A stretch of DNA of 7,093 nucleotides from JAAFIP01 sp043728315 (GTDB taxonomy: Bacteria; Pseudomonadota; Gammaproteobacteria; Burkholderiales; Burkholderiaceae_C), in assembly GCA_043728315.1 (NCBI GenBank), contig JAYTMT010000105.1:1-7093 (forward strand), read 5' to 3'. The notes under the pieces were generated by a model. The model had not been told where the DNA came from. It saw only the letters and a list, made by a program, of their open reading frames with translations, and ran no database searches. A program made the translations under genes and the position numbers. The number at the start of each line of letters is the position of its first letter. Position 1 is the stretch's first letter. This document shows positions 1 through 6,653 of the stretch, one piece after another.

Positions 1-539
1 GCCTTGTAGGTTTGCAGCTGCGCATAGGCGTTCCAAATGGTGGCCTCTTCATCGGCTGCGTTTTTTAGCTCCATCACGCCCAGAGGCAGCCCGTTCACAA
101 ACACCACAATGTCCGGCCGCCGGGTGTGCTGCCCCTCCACCACGCTGAACTGGTTGACCGCCAGCCAGTCGTTAGACAGCACATTGTCAAAGTCCACCAG
201 CCGCACATAGTCACCTGCAATGCTGCCATCGGCCCGTGGGTATTCCACCGGCACGCCATCGCGCAGCATCTTGTGAAAAGCGCGGTTGGTTTGCGTAAGT
301 GATGGCATGCCCACACGCAGTACCTTGCGTAGCGCATCCTCGCGCGCATCCTCGGGTATGGCCGGGTTCAATCGCCGAATGGCATCGCGCAAACGCCCCA
401 CCAGTACCACATCGCTAAACGAGTCCCGCTCCGCCACCGCCTCACCCGGTGCCATCTCTGGCCCGTGGCCAATGGCGTAGCCCAGCTCCCCGAGCCATTG
501 CAGGGCGGCTTGTTCGACGGTGGACTCGTTCAGGCTCAT
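1..539 (-). CDS. hsdR: Type I restriction enzyme R subunit (HsdR), N-terminal 179 residues, cut by the window edge
   Basis: HsdR is the motor and endonuclease subunit of a type I restriction enzyme. It joins the HsdM/HsdS complex, translocates DNA with ATP and cuts it far from the recognition site. The 179 visible residues cover most of the N-terminal nuclease domain. They carry the PD-(D/E)xK catalytic motif: PDIVVF with D143, then MELKN with E157 and K159. The family's QxxxY element follows (Q174 to Y178, in AYAQLQTYK). The helicase and C-terminal domains lie beyond the left edge. The start is well fixed: the frame is open upstream only to a TAA at 597-599, and no ATG, GTG or TTG lies between it and the ATG at 537-539. 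No clear Shine-Dalgarno sequence precedes that ATG. The gene follows the ATPase gene after 103 bases, so it is either at the end of the hsd operon or separately expressed. No frameshift is seen in this part. The assignment is firm; the completeness of the gene cannot be judged. Confidence 0.95.
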   Translation of the reverse strand, partial: MSLNESTVEQAALQWLGELGYAIGHGPEMAPGEAVAERDSFSDVVLVGRLRDAIRRLNPAIPEDAREDALRKVLRVGMPSLTQTNRAFHKMLRDGVPVEYPRADGSIAGDYVRLVDFDNVLSNDWLAVNQFSVVEGQHTRRPDIVVFVNGLPLGVMELKNAADEEATIWNAYAQLQTYK

Positions 540-642
540 TGGGTGGGCAAAACTGATAAACTCAAGTTTAAGTGGGTTGGGGATTCTTGGCCGGCGTTAT
601 AGCTCTGGTGGGTTCATCGGGGCTTTTCGCTTTGTGGGGCAC
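540..642. other. 103-base gap between the ATPase gene and hsdR
   Basis: This non-coding gap is the only real break in the otherwise overlapping hsd gene cluster. I see no strong sigma-70 promoter on the minus strand and no GC-rich hairpin followed by a T-run. It does hold a short perfect inverted repeat at 557-570. Read-through from the upstream genes is the simplest assumption for hsdR expression. Confidence 0.6.
557..570. repeat. Small inverted repeat just upstream of hsdR
   Basis: TAAACT-CA-AGTTTA is a perfect 6-base inverted repeat with a 2-base centre, 17 bases upstream of the hsdR start codon. A half-site pair this close to a start could bind a regulator. Repeats this short and AT-rich also occur by chance, and the 2-base centre is too tight for a normal RNA hairpin loop. 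Confidence 0.3.
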
Positions 643-2670
643 TCATTTGTGCAGAGACTGCGTCGCGCAGTAAGCCTGCCGCTCATGCGTGGGCGTGGTT
701 GGGAAAGCCAAGGAGAGCTGGCGATCACGTACCAATTTCGTCAAATATTGATCGCGTAAGGTATCTGGCTTGCGATCCACCAGCTGCGCTAGGCTGCTCA
801 GCGTCACAAAGCGCCCTGTGCAAATACCCAAAATCACCTGAATCAAGCTGTCTCTGTCTACACGCCCTTTAACGCGCGGTTCTTTGGCGATCAGCTCTAA
901 GTTTTGGCGCAGAGCTTCTGATAATTTATCCAAATCATCCACAATCGGTAAAGGTAACTGGCTAGCTAGCAGGCAGCCATCGGCATCCCGTTTACCTGCT
1001 AAATCGGCAGGCTGGGCAGCCAAATTCGGGGAGCTACCCGCCAAATTCGGGGAGCTCGGGCTCAAATTCGGGGAGCTGGCGGCCAAATTCGGGGAGCTGG
1101 CGGCCAGGACAGGATCATTGGCCGCAATTTCAGCCGTAGCACCAAACACCTCGTTGGGTGAGGGTAAACCCGCCCCTGAAAGGCAATACACCGCACCTCG
1201 GCCAGCGTTGTGTGTTTCTAAAAAACCATCTTGAACTAACTTTTTAAGCAAGCTGGTGGCATCACCGCGATGCATGCTCGTCATCTCGCGCACGCGGGCA
1301 TGCGTCACAGTTTTCTCAGAAGCTGCTGCCGCCAAAGTCAAGCGCTCGGCTTGGGTAAGTGCATCAAATTTTGCGCCAAAAGCGGCTTGAAGGCTGGCGA
1401 TCAAGTCTTTCGGCAGCAAATCCACCATGCGCAATTCCATCAGCGTTTGGTTGTAAGGCTCAATGCGTTCATACAACGCGGGCGCACGCCAATGCTGAGA
1501 AGCCCAGCCACCGTAAATCTTAGGGATGCCCGAGCCCGCCTGTTCACCCACACCCACCAGCCGAAACATCTTGTGCAACGTGCGGTTACGGCAATCATGC
1601 TCGCCGCCACGAATCGCCACCTCTGGCGGGATACGCATCAAGCCCGGATTGCGAAAGCCAAACATATCCGGCCGCTTGACCACCAACACCGAAGCCCGGT
1701 CTGAATAATCGGCATGCACCATGGCATTGGCCAAGGCCTCGCGCAGCGCCACATGCACAGGCGTTTCATCCTCGCGCTGGCCATTCTTCAATGTGAAGGG
1801 CACTTTCAAATCTGCGGTGAGCTTCAAATACACCTTGCGATAAAAATCATACAAATTACCAGACCATTTGCCATCCAGCGTGAGCCGATCTTTCCAGCGC
1901 TGCTCAATCTTGGCTTCAGGCCTTTCTTGATAATCAAGCATGTAATTAGGCAGCTCTTCTTGAATCGCTGTCATCCAGCCAAACATCAACAGCCCCGCCA
2001 AAGTCAGCCCGCTTTCGCCCGTTTCGCGGTCTTTGCGCCAGCCGCCCAGTTGCCGCAAAAACTCACCGTCTTCCAATGCATTCCAAGGGTGCGCAGGCTC
2101 GCGGTTGGCAAACACTTGCCGATAAGCGCGAAAAGTCTCCATGCACATATCTTCAAAGCCATAGCCGCGCAAAATGCGGTCATCACGGCTGTCTTCCACC
2201 TGCTCCGCAATCATGCGGCGCACCTCTTCATCAGGCAGCGCGCGATCTCCGTCGTTCAGACGGCGAAAGGTATGACCTGCAAACGGATTGGTCGTCAGAT
2301 GCACCGGGCGCTGCTTGCGCGTTGCGCGTGGAATATCGATCACCATCACCGTGCGGCCTTGCAGCACCAGCTCTCGCACGGAATCATCCGTGAGTAAATT
2401 AGCGCTCACCTTTTGCCGGTTGTTCAGGCCATCAAACAAATCCTTGCGCACCTTGGCCACATCGTGCACACCCTCTACTGAAAACTGCCCCTGCTTCTCT
2501 CGCAAGCCGAATACCACGATGCCGCCATCGGTATTGGCAAAAGAGCTGTAGGTCGGCCAAAAATCTTCAGGCACTGCGCCGCGCCCATCGCGCCCCGCAG
2601 CGAGCTTGCATTCCAAATCCACCGATTCACGCAGCAGCGCTAAATCTTCAAGGGAGGTGATGTCCATCAT
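643..2670 (-). CDS. AlbA_2/Schlafen-like ATP-binding protein embedded in the type I RM operon
   Basis: This 675-residue protein resembles the COG2865 group (AlbA_2 domain plus divergent GHKL-type ATPase plus helix-turn-helix). Domains in order: AlbA_2 at about 10-115, with E15-x4-E20-x-K22 and FANTDGGIVVFG (44-55); a middle region; a HATPase_c_4-like ATPase at about 305-390, with an N-box REALANAMVHADY (310-322), NPGLM (341-345) and GEQAGSGIPKI (375-385); a winged helix at about 438-498; a low-complexity linker at about 511-557 with four SSPNL repeats (525-552); and a C-terminal domain at about 575-655 that looks helical and may be DNA-binding. The ATG at 2668-2670 is directly followed by a second ATG; both lie in the ATGATG overlapping the hsdS stop, with GGAAG at 2681-2685 as a possible ribosome site. 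Members have been called transcriptional regulators. Schlafen kinship also allows an RNA- or DNA-acting effector. Its exact role is not known to me; association with restriction is inferred from its place between hsdS and hsdR. Confidence 0.85.
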   Translation of the reverse strand: MMDITSLEDLALLRESVDLECKLAAGRDGRGAVPEDFWPTYSSFANTDGGIVVFGLREKQGQFSVEGVHDVAKVRKDLFDGLNNRQKVSANLLTDDSVRELVLQGRTVMVIDIPRATRKQRPVHLTTNPFAGHTFRRLNDGDRALPDEEVRRMIAEQVEDSRDDRILRGYGFEDMCMETFRAYRQVFANREPAHPWNALEDGEFLRQLGGWRKDRETGESGLTLAGLLMFGWMTAIQEELPNYMLDYQERPEAKIEQRWKDRLTLDGKWSGNLYDFYRKVYLKLTADLKVPFTLKNGQREDETPVHVALREALANAMVHADYSDRASVLVVKRPDMFGFRNPGLMRIPPEVAIRGGEHDCRNRTLHKMFRLVGVGEQAGSGIPKIYGGWASQHWRAPALYERIEPYNQTLMELRMVDLLPKDLIASLQAAFGAKFDALTQAERLTLAAAASEKTVTHARVREMTSMHRGDATSLLKKLVQDGFLETHNAGRGAVYCLSGAGLPSPNEVFGATAEIAANDPVLAASSPNLAASSPNLSPSSPNLAGSSPNLAAQPADLAGKRDADGCLLASQLPLPIVDDLDKLSEALRQNLELIAKEPRVKGRVDRDSLIQVILGICTGRFVTLSSLAQLVDRKPDTLRDQYLTKLVRDRQLSLAFPTTPTHERQAYCATQSLHK
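1015..1104. repeat. Four tandem 21-base repeats coding for SSPNL heptads
   Basis: Four in-frame units of 21 bases share an identical 15-base core, CAAATTCGGGGAGCT on the plus strand, at 1021-1035, 1042-1056, 1063-1077 and 1084-1098. The 6-base spacers differ (ACCCGC, CGGGCT, then GGCGGC twice). On the coding (minus) strand each unit gives Ser-Ser-Pro-Asn-Leu plus two small residues (AA, SP, AG, AA). Flanking sequence looks like worn copies: PVLAA before and QPADLAG after. Because 21 is a multiple of three, gain or loss of a unit changes only linker length. The identical cores with diverged spacers suggest recent duplication or selection on the SSPNL motif. Confidence 0.9.
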
Positions 2671-4013
2671 GCCAAAGCTTCTTCCAATGTTTGCTCTAGC
2701 GATGTTACGCGCAACTCACCGCTCAGCAGCTTGGGCAGCAGTGTGTCGCGCAGGGTGGCGAGGGTGCGGGATTGGAGTTCGTTCTCTGAGATACGTAGGA
2801 AAAGTGAGTTAACCGCTTCGCCAAATGCTTGTTGAAGTGGGCGTGGCGGCGTAATGACTTTTAACTCCCCTAGTCGTGTACGACTGAGTTCAGTTTGTCC
2901 CGTAGAGCCTTCTCCTAGCTCCTCAATTTCGTCTTCACGATTAGTGAGATTCACTCCCAAAAAAAGTGAATCAGTGTCAGAGTTTGCTCGCACGATCGTG
3001 ACGTGCGAGTCTGCAGTAGCAGGCTCTGGCAGAGAGAAGAGCTGCGCCACACGCCCCAGCGTTCCCATGCCTGTGGAGTTCACCAACACGTCGTGCAACT
3101 GTAGCGAACGATCTTTGACAGGCTTTTTGGCGGCATCATGGCGACGCGCTTTTGAGAAGTCAACTCTATGATCTCGAATACACTTTTGATTGAGTACGCA
3201 TACACCGCCGTGCTCTATATACACAGGGGAAATTCCGCGACTCAAGTGTTCGGTCAGATCACGAAGTTTGCTAATCTGCCAACCTTTCGGAATATGACCA
3301 ATTTCCGAATCTTGGAACGAGTCAGGAAAAAGCTCGGCGGTGGCTGGGTCTAGGGCGGCGGGTTGGCGGCCGTCTAGTTTGGCGCGGACGGGGTCGAAAT
3401 CTACGAACCAGCTTTGGAACAGCGCCCGCGCCATGGCCTCCAGAGTGGCATTCATCCGCCGATTCAACTCAATCTTGTCGTCCAGCGACCCAAGCACCGC
3501 AGCAATGATCTTTTGCTCGGGGAAAGGTGGGAGCGTGAGTGGGATCTGGCGAATGATGCCTTCGTTCAAGTTGGGCATCACGGCGCCCACTGCGTGCTGC
3601 TTGAGCCACAGCACGGATTCTTCCGCCGACAGGAAAAAAGACAAAAAATCGGGGTCAACGGCGCTGCCTTTAATGCGAAGGAGGATTGCACCCGTGCCAC
3701 ACAGCCAACCCGCTTGGCGTGGCATTACGATGGCTGAAAGTCCCGTAGCCTGTACACCGCGACGAGCAAACAGGATGTCTCCTGCCTTGAGGCGATGCCT
3801 TGAAAGACGCGTAGCCGTTTCCTCCGCAACCTCAGGAATACCCTTGGTCAATAGACGCCGCCGACCGATGCCTTCGGTGGGCACGACGGGAACGCCATTT
3901 GGTACGTAGTCGTAGGAGTGAAGTTGTGAACCGAACGGGCCGGTCTGTGTGTGCAGAACCCCTTCGTCGCACAAGACTCCGACGGTCGTTTCACGCCATC
4001 CGTTATCCGACAT
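2667..4013 (-). CDS. hsdS: Type I restriction-modification specificity subunit HsdS
   Basis: HsdS recognises the bipartite DNA target and holds two HsdM subunits. The 448-residue length and the two-fold layout are normal. TRD1 spans about 1-165. The central conserved helix region follows at about 163-210: LPPFPEQKIIAAVLGSLDDK, then LEAMARALFQSWFVDFDP. TRD2 spans about 235-392, beginning near HIPKGWQISKLRDL. The distal conserved helix is at about 393-435, with LQSRTLATLRDTLLPKLLSG. I chose the ATG at 4011-4013; a TTG two codons upstream (4017-4019) is possible. The start overlaps the hsdM stop by 11 bases, and the TGA stop (2667-2669) lies within the ATGATG of the next gene, so translation is probably coupled on both sides. 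TRD2 DNA is less GC-rich than its surroundings, as expected for exchangeable recognition domains. The target sequence cannot be predicted by eye. Confidence 0.95.
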   Translation of the reverse strand: MSDNGWRETTVGVLCDEGVLHTQTGPFGSQLHSYDYVPNGVPVVPTEGIGRRRLLTKGIPEVAEETATRLSRHRLKAGDILFARRGVQATGLSAIVMPRQAGWLCGTGAILLRIKGSAVDPDFLSFFLSAEESVLWLKQHAVGAVMPNLNEGIIRQIPLTLPPFPEQKIIAAVLGSLDDKIELNRRMNATLEAMARALFQSWFVDFDPVRAKLDGRQPAALDPATAELFPDSFQDSEIGHIPKGWQISKLRDLTEHLSRGISPVYIEHGGVCVLNQKCIRDHRVDFSKARRHDAAKKPVKDRSLQLHDVLVNSTGMGTLGRVAQLFSLPEPATADSHVTIVRANSDTDSLFLGVNLTNREDEIEELGEGSTGQTELSRTRLGELKVITPPRPLQQAFGEAVNSLFLRISENELQSRTLATLRDTLLPKLLSGELRVTSLEQTLEEALA

Positions 4014-5586
4014 AGCCAAGGCTCTTCAAGTTTGCTCTGATGGCCTGCTCCAGTTTTGCGGACTCTTCGAACTGGGCGTTCAGTTCAGTGATTAGGCGTG
4101 GCATCTTTTCTTCGAACGGATCGCCGTTGTCTTCAACTTCTTCGGCACCGACAAAGCGGCCGGGGGTGAGTACATGTCCATGCGCGGCGATTTCGGCAGT
4201 GGTAGCGGATTTGCAGAAGCCTGCGATGTCTTGGTAGGCGGGGCTGGCTCTGTCACCGCGCCAAGCGTGGTAAGTACTGGTGATGTTGTCCAGATCAGCG
4301 TCGGTCAACTCGCGGTGAACGCGGTCGATAAGCGTGCCCATTTTTCGGGCGTCGATGAAGAGGGTGTGTTTGCGGCGGTCGCGCAGTCCGCGTTTAACGT
4401 CGATGTTTTTGTTTTTTGCAAGAAACCAGACGCAGACCGGAATGGGCGTGCTGTAGAAAAGCTGGCCGGGCAGGGCCACCATGCAGTCCACTAAGTCGGC
4501 TTCGATGATGGCTTTGCGGATATCGCCTTCGCCGCTTTGGTTGGACGACATGCTGCCGTTGGCCAGGACGAAGCCTGCATAGCCGCTGGGCGCGAGGTGG
4601 TGAATGAAGTGCTGGACCCAGGCGAAGTTGGCATTGCCTTTGGGTGGGGTGCCGTATTGCCAGCGCACATCGTCGTCTTTGCGAAACCAGTCGCTGTCGT
4701 TGAAAGGCGGGTTGGCAATGACGTAGTCGGCGCGCAGGTCGGGGTGTTGCACGTTGCGGAAGGTGTCGGCGTTTTCTTTGCCAAAATCGGCCTCTATGCC
4801 GCGCAGGGCCAGGTTCATCACGGCCAGGCGGCGGGTGGTGGCGTTGCTCTCTTGGCCGTAGATGGAAATGTCGCCCAGCTTGCCACCGTGGCTTTCGACA
4901 AACTTTTCGCTTTGCACAAACATGCCGCCCGAGCCGCAGGCGGGGTCGTAAATGCGGCCTTTGTAGGGGGCGAGCATTTCTACCAAGCAGCGCACCACGC
5001 AACTGGGGGTGTAAAACTGTCCGCCGTTTTTGCCTTCGGCGCTGGCAAAGCGGGTGAGGAAGTATTCATACACGCGGCCTAGCAAGTCCACGCTGCGGTG
5101 CGTTTTTTCGCCTTCGCTGGCGGCGGTAAGCTCGATGGTGGCGATCAGGTCAATCAACTCTCCCAGGCGCTGCTTGTCTAGGCCGGGGCGGGCGTAGTCT
5201 TTGGGCAGCACGCCTTTGAGGCGGGCGTTGTCGCGCTCAATGGCCACCATGGCATCGTCAATGGTTTTGCCAATGCTGGGCTGCTTGGCCTGCGCTTGCA
5301 GGTGTGCCCAGCGGGCTTCTTGGGGCACCCAGAAGACGTTTTCGGCTTTGTATTCGTCTTGGTCTTCGGGGTTGGCGCCTGCGTAGTCGCCTTGAGCAGC
5401 GAGTAGCTTGGTGCGATGCTCTTCAAAGGTGTCGGAGATGTATTTAAGGAAGACAAGGCCGAGCACGACGTGCTTGTATTCGGCGGCGTCCATGTTGTTG
5501 CGCAGCTTGTCGGCGGCCAGCCAGAGCTTGGCCTCAAAGCCGATGGTGGCGCTGGAATCGCTCTTTTTAGTGGGCGCTTTAGCCAT
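4003..5586 (-). CDS. hsdM: Type I restriction-modification methyltransferase subunit HsdM
   Basis: HsdM transfers a methyl group from S-adenosylmethionine to adenine N6 within the site chosen by HsdS, and is also needed for restriction. The 527 residues match the family's usual length of about 500-530. The N-terminal helical HsdM_N domain (about 12-150) begins GFEAKLWLAADKLRNNMDA. FYTP (191-194) precedes the SAM-binding motif I DPACGSGGMF (214-223). Catalytic motif IV is NPPF (292-295). LPGQLFYSTPIPVCVWFLAK (372-391) is a further conserved block. I chose the ATG at 5584-5586 because family-like sequence begins there (MAKAPTKKSD). The frame is open to a GTG at 5758-5760, but those extra 58 residues do not look like HsdM. 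AAAGG lies about 10 bases upstream of the chosen start. As first gene of the operon it should be transcribed from the 5587-5760 region. All catalytic residues are present, so it is probably active. Confidence 0.97.
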   Translation of the reverse strand: MAKAPTKKSDSSATIGFEAKLWLAADKLRNNMDAAEYKHVVLGLVFLKYISDTFEEHRTKLLAAQGDYAGANPEDQDEYKAENVFWVPQEARWAHLQAQAKQPSIGKTIDDAMVAIERDNARLKGVLPKDYARPGLDKQRLGELIDLIATIELTAASEGEKTHRSVDLLGRVYEYFLTRFASAEGKNGGQFYTPSCVVRCLVEMLAPYKGRIYDPACGSGGMFVQSEKFVESHGGKLGDISIYGQESNATTRRLAVMNLALRGIEADFGKENADTFRNVQHPDLRADYVIANPPFNDSDWFRKDDDVRWQYGTPPKGNANFAWVQHFIHHLAPSGYAGFVLANGSMSSNQSGEGDIRKAIIEADLVDCMVALPGQLFYSTPIPVCVWFLAKNKNIDVKRGLRDRRKHTLFIDARKMGTLIDRVHRELTDADLDNITSTYHAWRGDRASPAYQDIAGFCKSATTAEIAAHGHVLTPGRFVGAEEVEDNGDPFEEKMPRLITELNAQFEESAKLEQAIRANLKSLGYVG

Positions 5587-5666
5587 CAGTGGGCCTTTTT
5601 GTGGGTGAAAGACAGCATAGTTACAGAAAACGTAAATTTCGATATTGACCCAAGTTATTGTGCCGT

Positions 5667-5696
5667 AATAAATGGTGCTCCTAGAAGTATTGTCAG
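5667..5696 (-). promoter_or_regulatory. Candidate sigma-70 promoter for the hsd operon
   Basis: On the minus strand CTGACA (5696-5691) matches the -35 consensus at five of six bases. TTTATT (5672-5667) matches the -10 consensus at four of six, with an 18-base spacer. Transcription would start near 5660 and leave a leader of about 70-75 bases before the hsdM ATG. The match is moderate and found by eye; other AT-rich stretches closer to hsdM could serve instead. Confidence 0.3.
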
Positions 5697-5715
5697 ATCT
5701 GCAAGCCTTAACCCT

Positions 5716-5739
5716 AACTCTGGCTCTGCAGCTAGAGTT
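5716..5739. repeat. Imperfect inverted repeat upstream of the hsd operon
   Basis: AACTCTGGCT (5716-5725) is followed by a CTGC loop and AGCTAGAGTT (5730-5739). The 10-base arms match except at one position, which in plus-strand RNA is a G-U wobble, so the stem would be continuous there. It lies about 20 bases upstream of the proposed hsd -35 element. No T-run follows on either side, so it is not a classic terminator. It could be a regulator site or a chance structure. Confidence 0.5.
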
Positions 5740-5771
5740 GCTTAGCTCCTTGCCCGGCACAGTTGGCCTCC

Positions 5772-5800
5772 TTGTGCGTATTTTTGAACGCTGATAAAAC
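5772..5800 (+). promoter_or_regulatory. Weak candidate promoter for the channel gene (extended -10 type)
   Basis: TTGTGC (5772-5777) sits 17 bases before TAAAAC (5795-5800), which is preceded by TG one base earlier (TGaTAAAAC, an extended -10 form). The -35 match is only three of six and the -10 match four of six. It would leave a leader of about 105 bases before the ATG at 5914. TATATT at 5831-5836 is a better -10 but lacks a matching -35. Confidence 0.2.
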
Positions 5801-5812
5801 TCTTTAGCTAGC

Positions 5813-5832
5813 TTTATGGTTATTTATGGCTA
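5813..5832. repeat. Tandem 10-base direct repeat in the divergent promoter region
   Basis: TTTATGGTTA (5813-5822) is followed directly by TTTATGGCTA (5823-5832), identical at nine of ten positions. The one-helical-turn spacing would put two copies of a binding site on the same face of the DNA. It could be a regulator site for the downstream gene, or chance in an AT-rich stretch. Confidence 0.4.
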
Positions 5833-5913
5833 TATTTACGACTATCTTATTCAACATGGCACGGGCCGAGGCACTTGGCACAAAGCAGCCAGCTAAGACA
5901 AAATTATTGCACT

Positions 5914-6600
5914 ATGAACTTAAAAAAATTCCTCCCATGGCATCACCTATCAGGTCTGCCATCCGCATGGTTGCTATTAGTGCAGCTATTGATTTTGATC
6001 CTGGCACCACTCACTAACGACAGCGTGACAAGTCACGCTATATCGTGGTCTTTAAGCGCGCTGGCTTTGTTGTTGCTGGCTACCATTATTCGCAACAGCC
6101 CTATCTTTACGGGCTTTGGCTTGTTTTTTGTGATCTTGGGTTTAGGTTTATCCAGCAGCGTGTTGCTGGGTTTTGATTCGCCGCAAATACAAGTGGCCTT
6201 GCATTTGATCGAGGCGGTAGCTTACTTCTACGGCGCAGCGGGCTTGTTGATGTATATGTTTGAAGACGAATACCTCACGCGCGATGAGTTGTTTGCCGCA
6301 GCAGCAGTGTTTACTTTGCTAGCTTGGGGCTTTGCTTTTTTATACAGCGTGTGCCAAGTGTGGTACCCGGGCAGTTTCAACACCACACCCAATGAAACCA
6401 GAACGTGGCTGGAGCTGATTTTTTTGAGCTTTAGCATCCAGTCGGGCACGGGCTTGAGCGATATTGTGCCGCTCACGCCTGCAGCGCGTGTACTGGCGGC
6501 GCTGCAAATGTTCAGTGGTGTGATGTATATCGCCTTGGTGGTGTCGCGCCTAGTAGCGCTGCAGTACATTGCACATTTGCCACACAATAAGTCTCAATAG
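5914..6600 (+). CDS. Six-TM membrane protein resembling a K+ channel (pore-loop ion channel)
   Basis: This 228-residue protein is almost all hydrophobic. Likely membrane segments are at about 17-33, 43-60, 64-86, 92-113, 127-147 and 190-215. Between the last two sits an amphipathic stretch, WLELIFLSFSIQSGTGLSDI (165-184), followed by VPLTPAARVLAALQMFSG. This has the form of the pore helix, selectivity filter and outer-mouth region of the Ion_trans_2 (K+ channel) family, in the inner membrane. The filter reads GTGLSD where TVGYGD is canonical: the first glycine and the aspartate are kept, the second glycine is serine. I see no arginine-rich voltage sensor and no cytosolic nucleotide- or NAD-binding (RCK) domain; the protein ends soon after the last helix. 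The ATG at 5914 has no strong ribosome site. A TTG at 5875 would add 13 residues and has GAGG only three bases before it. Channel identity is likely, ion selectivity uncertain, and no link with the RM genes is implied. Confidence 0.7.
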   Translation: MNLKKFLPWHHLSGLPSAWLLLVQLLILILAPLTNDSVTSHAISWSLSALALLLLATIIRNSPIFTGFGLFFVILGLGLSSSVLLGFDSPQIQVALHLIEAVAYFYGAAGLLMYMFEDEYLTRDELFAAAAVFTLLAWGFAFLYSVCQVWYPGSFNTTPNETRTWLELIFLSFSIQSGTGLSDIVPLTPAARVLAALQMFSGVMYIALVVSRLVALQYIAHLPHNKSQ

Positions 6601-6653
6601 CACGGGCGTATTTGCACGGCTGGTTCACACCATTACTTGAGTAAGATAGTTCT

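Larger units (their letters stand above)
5587..5913. other. Divergent intergenic region between hsdM and the channel gene
   Basis: These roughly 330 bases separate the minus-strand hsd operon from the plus-strand membrane protein gene and are AT-richer than the genes beside them. They should hold both promoters. Visible in it are an imperfect 10-base-arm inverted repeat (5716-5739), an AGCTAGCT palindrome (5806-5813), a tandem 10-base repeat (5813-5832) and weak promoter candidates. An open frame on the plus strand from 5826 to 6017 overlaps the start of the channel gene and has no recognisable content. I see no RNA gene. Confidence 0.6.

Noticed and set aside
1015..1104. Short tandem repeats as a CRISPR array or phase-variation switch
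   Set aside because: Units are contiguous 21-mers with 6-base gaps and no unique spacers, so not CRISPR. Unit length is a multiple of three, so copy change would not shift the frame.
884..1234. Plus-strand open frame of 116 codons with a KFGEL repeat
   Set aside because: It is the antisense reading of the SSPNL repeat linker of the ATPase gene; no domain and no sensible start context.
1714..2397. Plus-strand open frame of 227 codons opposite the ATPase gene
   Set aside because: Composition is rich in His, Gln and Arg with no motif, and the minus-strand frame shows clear AlbA_2 and ATPase motifs across the same DNA.
4537..5082. Plus-strand open frame of 181 codons opposite hsdM
   Set aside because: Val/Ala/Gly-rich shadow of a GC-rich gene; the opposite strand carries the HsdM catalytic motifs.
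5716..5739. Inverted repeat as a rho-independent terminator
   Set aside because: No T-run follows the stem on either strand, and no gene ends next to it.
5587..5760. 58-residue N-terminal extension of HsdM from a GTG start
   Set aside because: The residues do not resemble the HsdM N-terminus, the DNA is AT-rich like an intergenic region, and a good ATG with an AAAGG site lies at 5586.
5826..6017. Small plus-strand open frame of 63 codons upstream of and overlapping the channel gene
   Set aside because: No ribosome site, no recognisable sequence, and over half of it overlaps the better supported channel gene in another frame.
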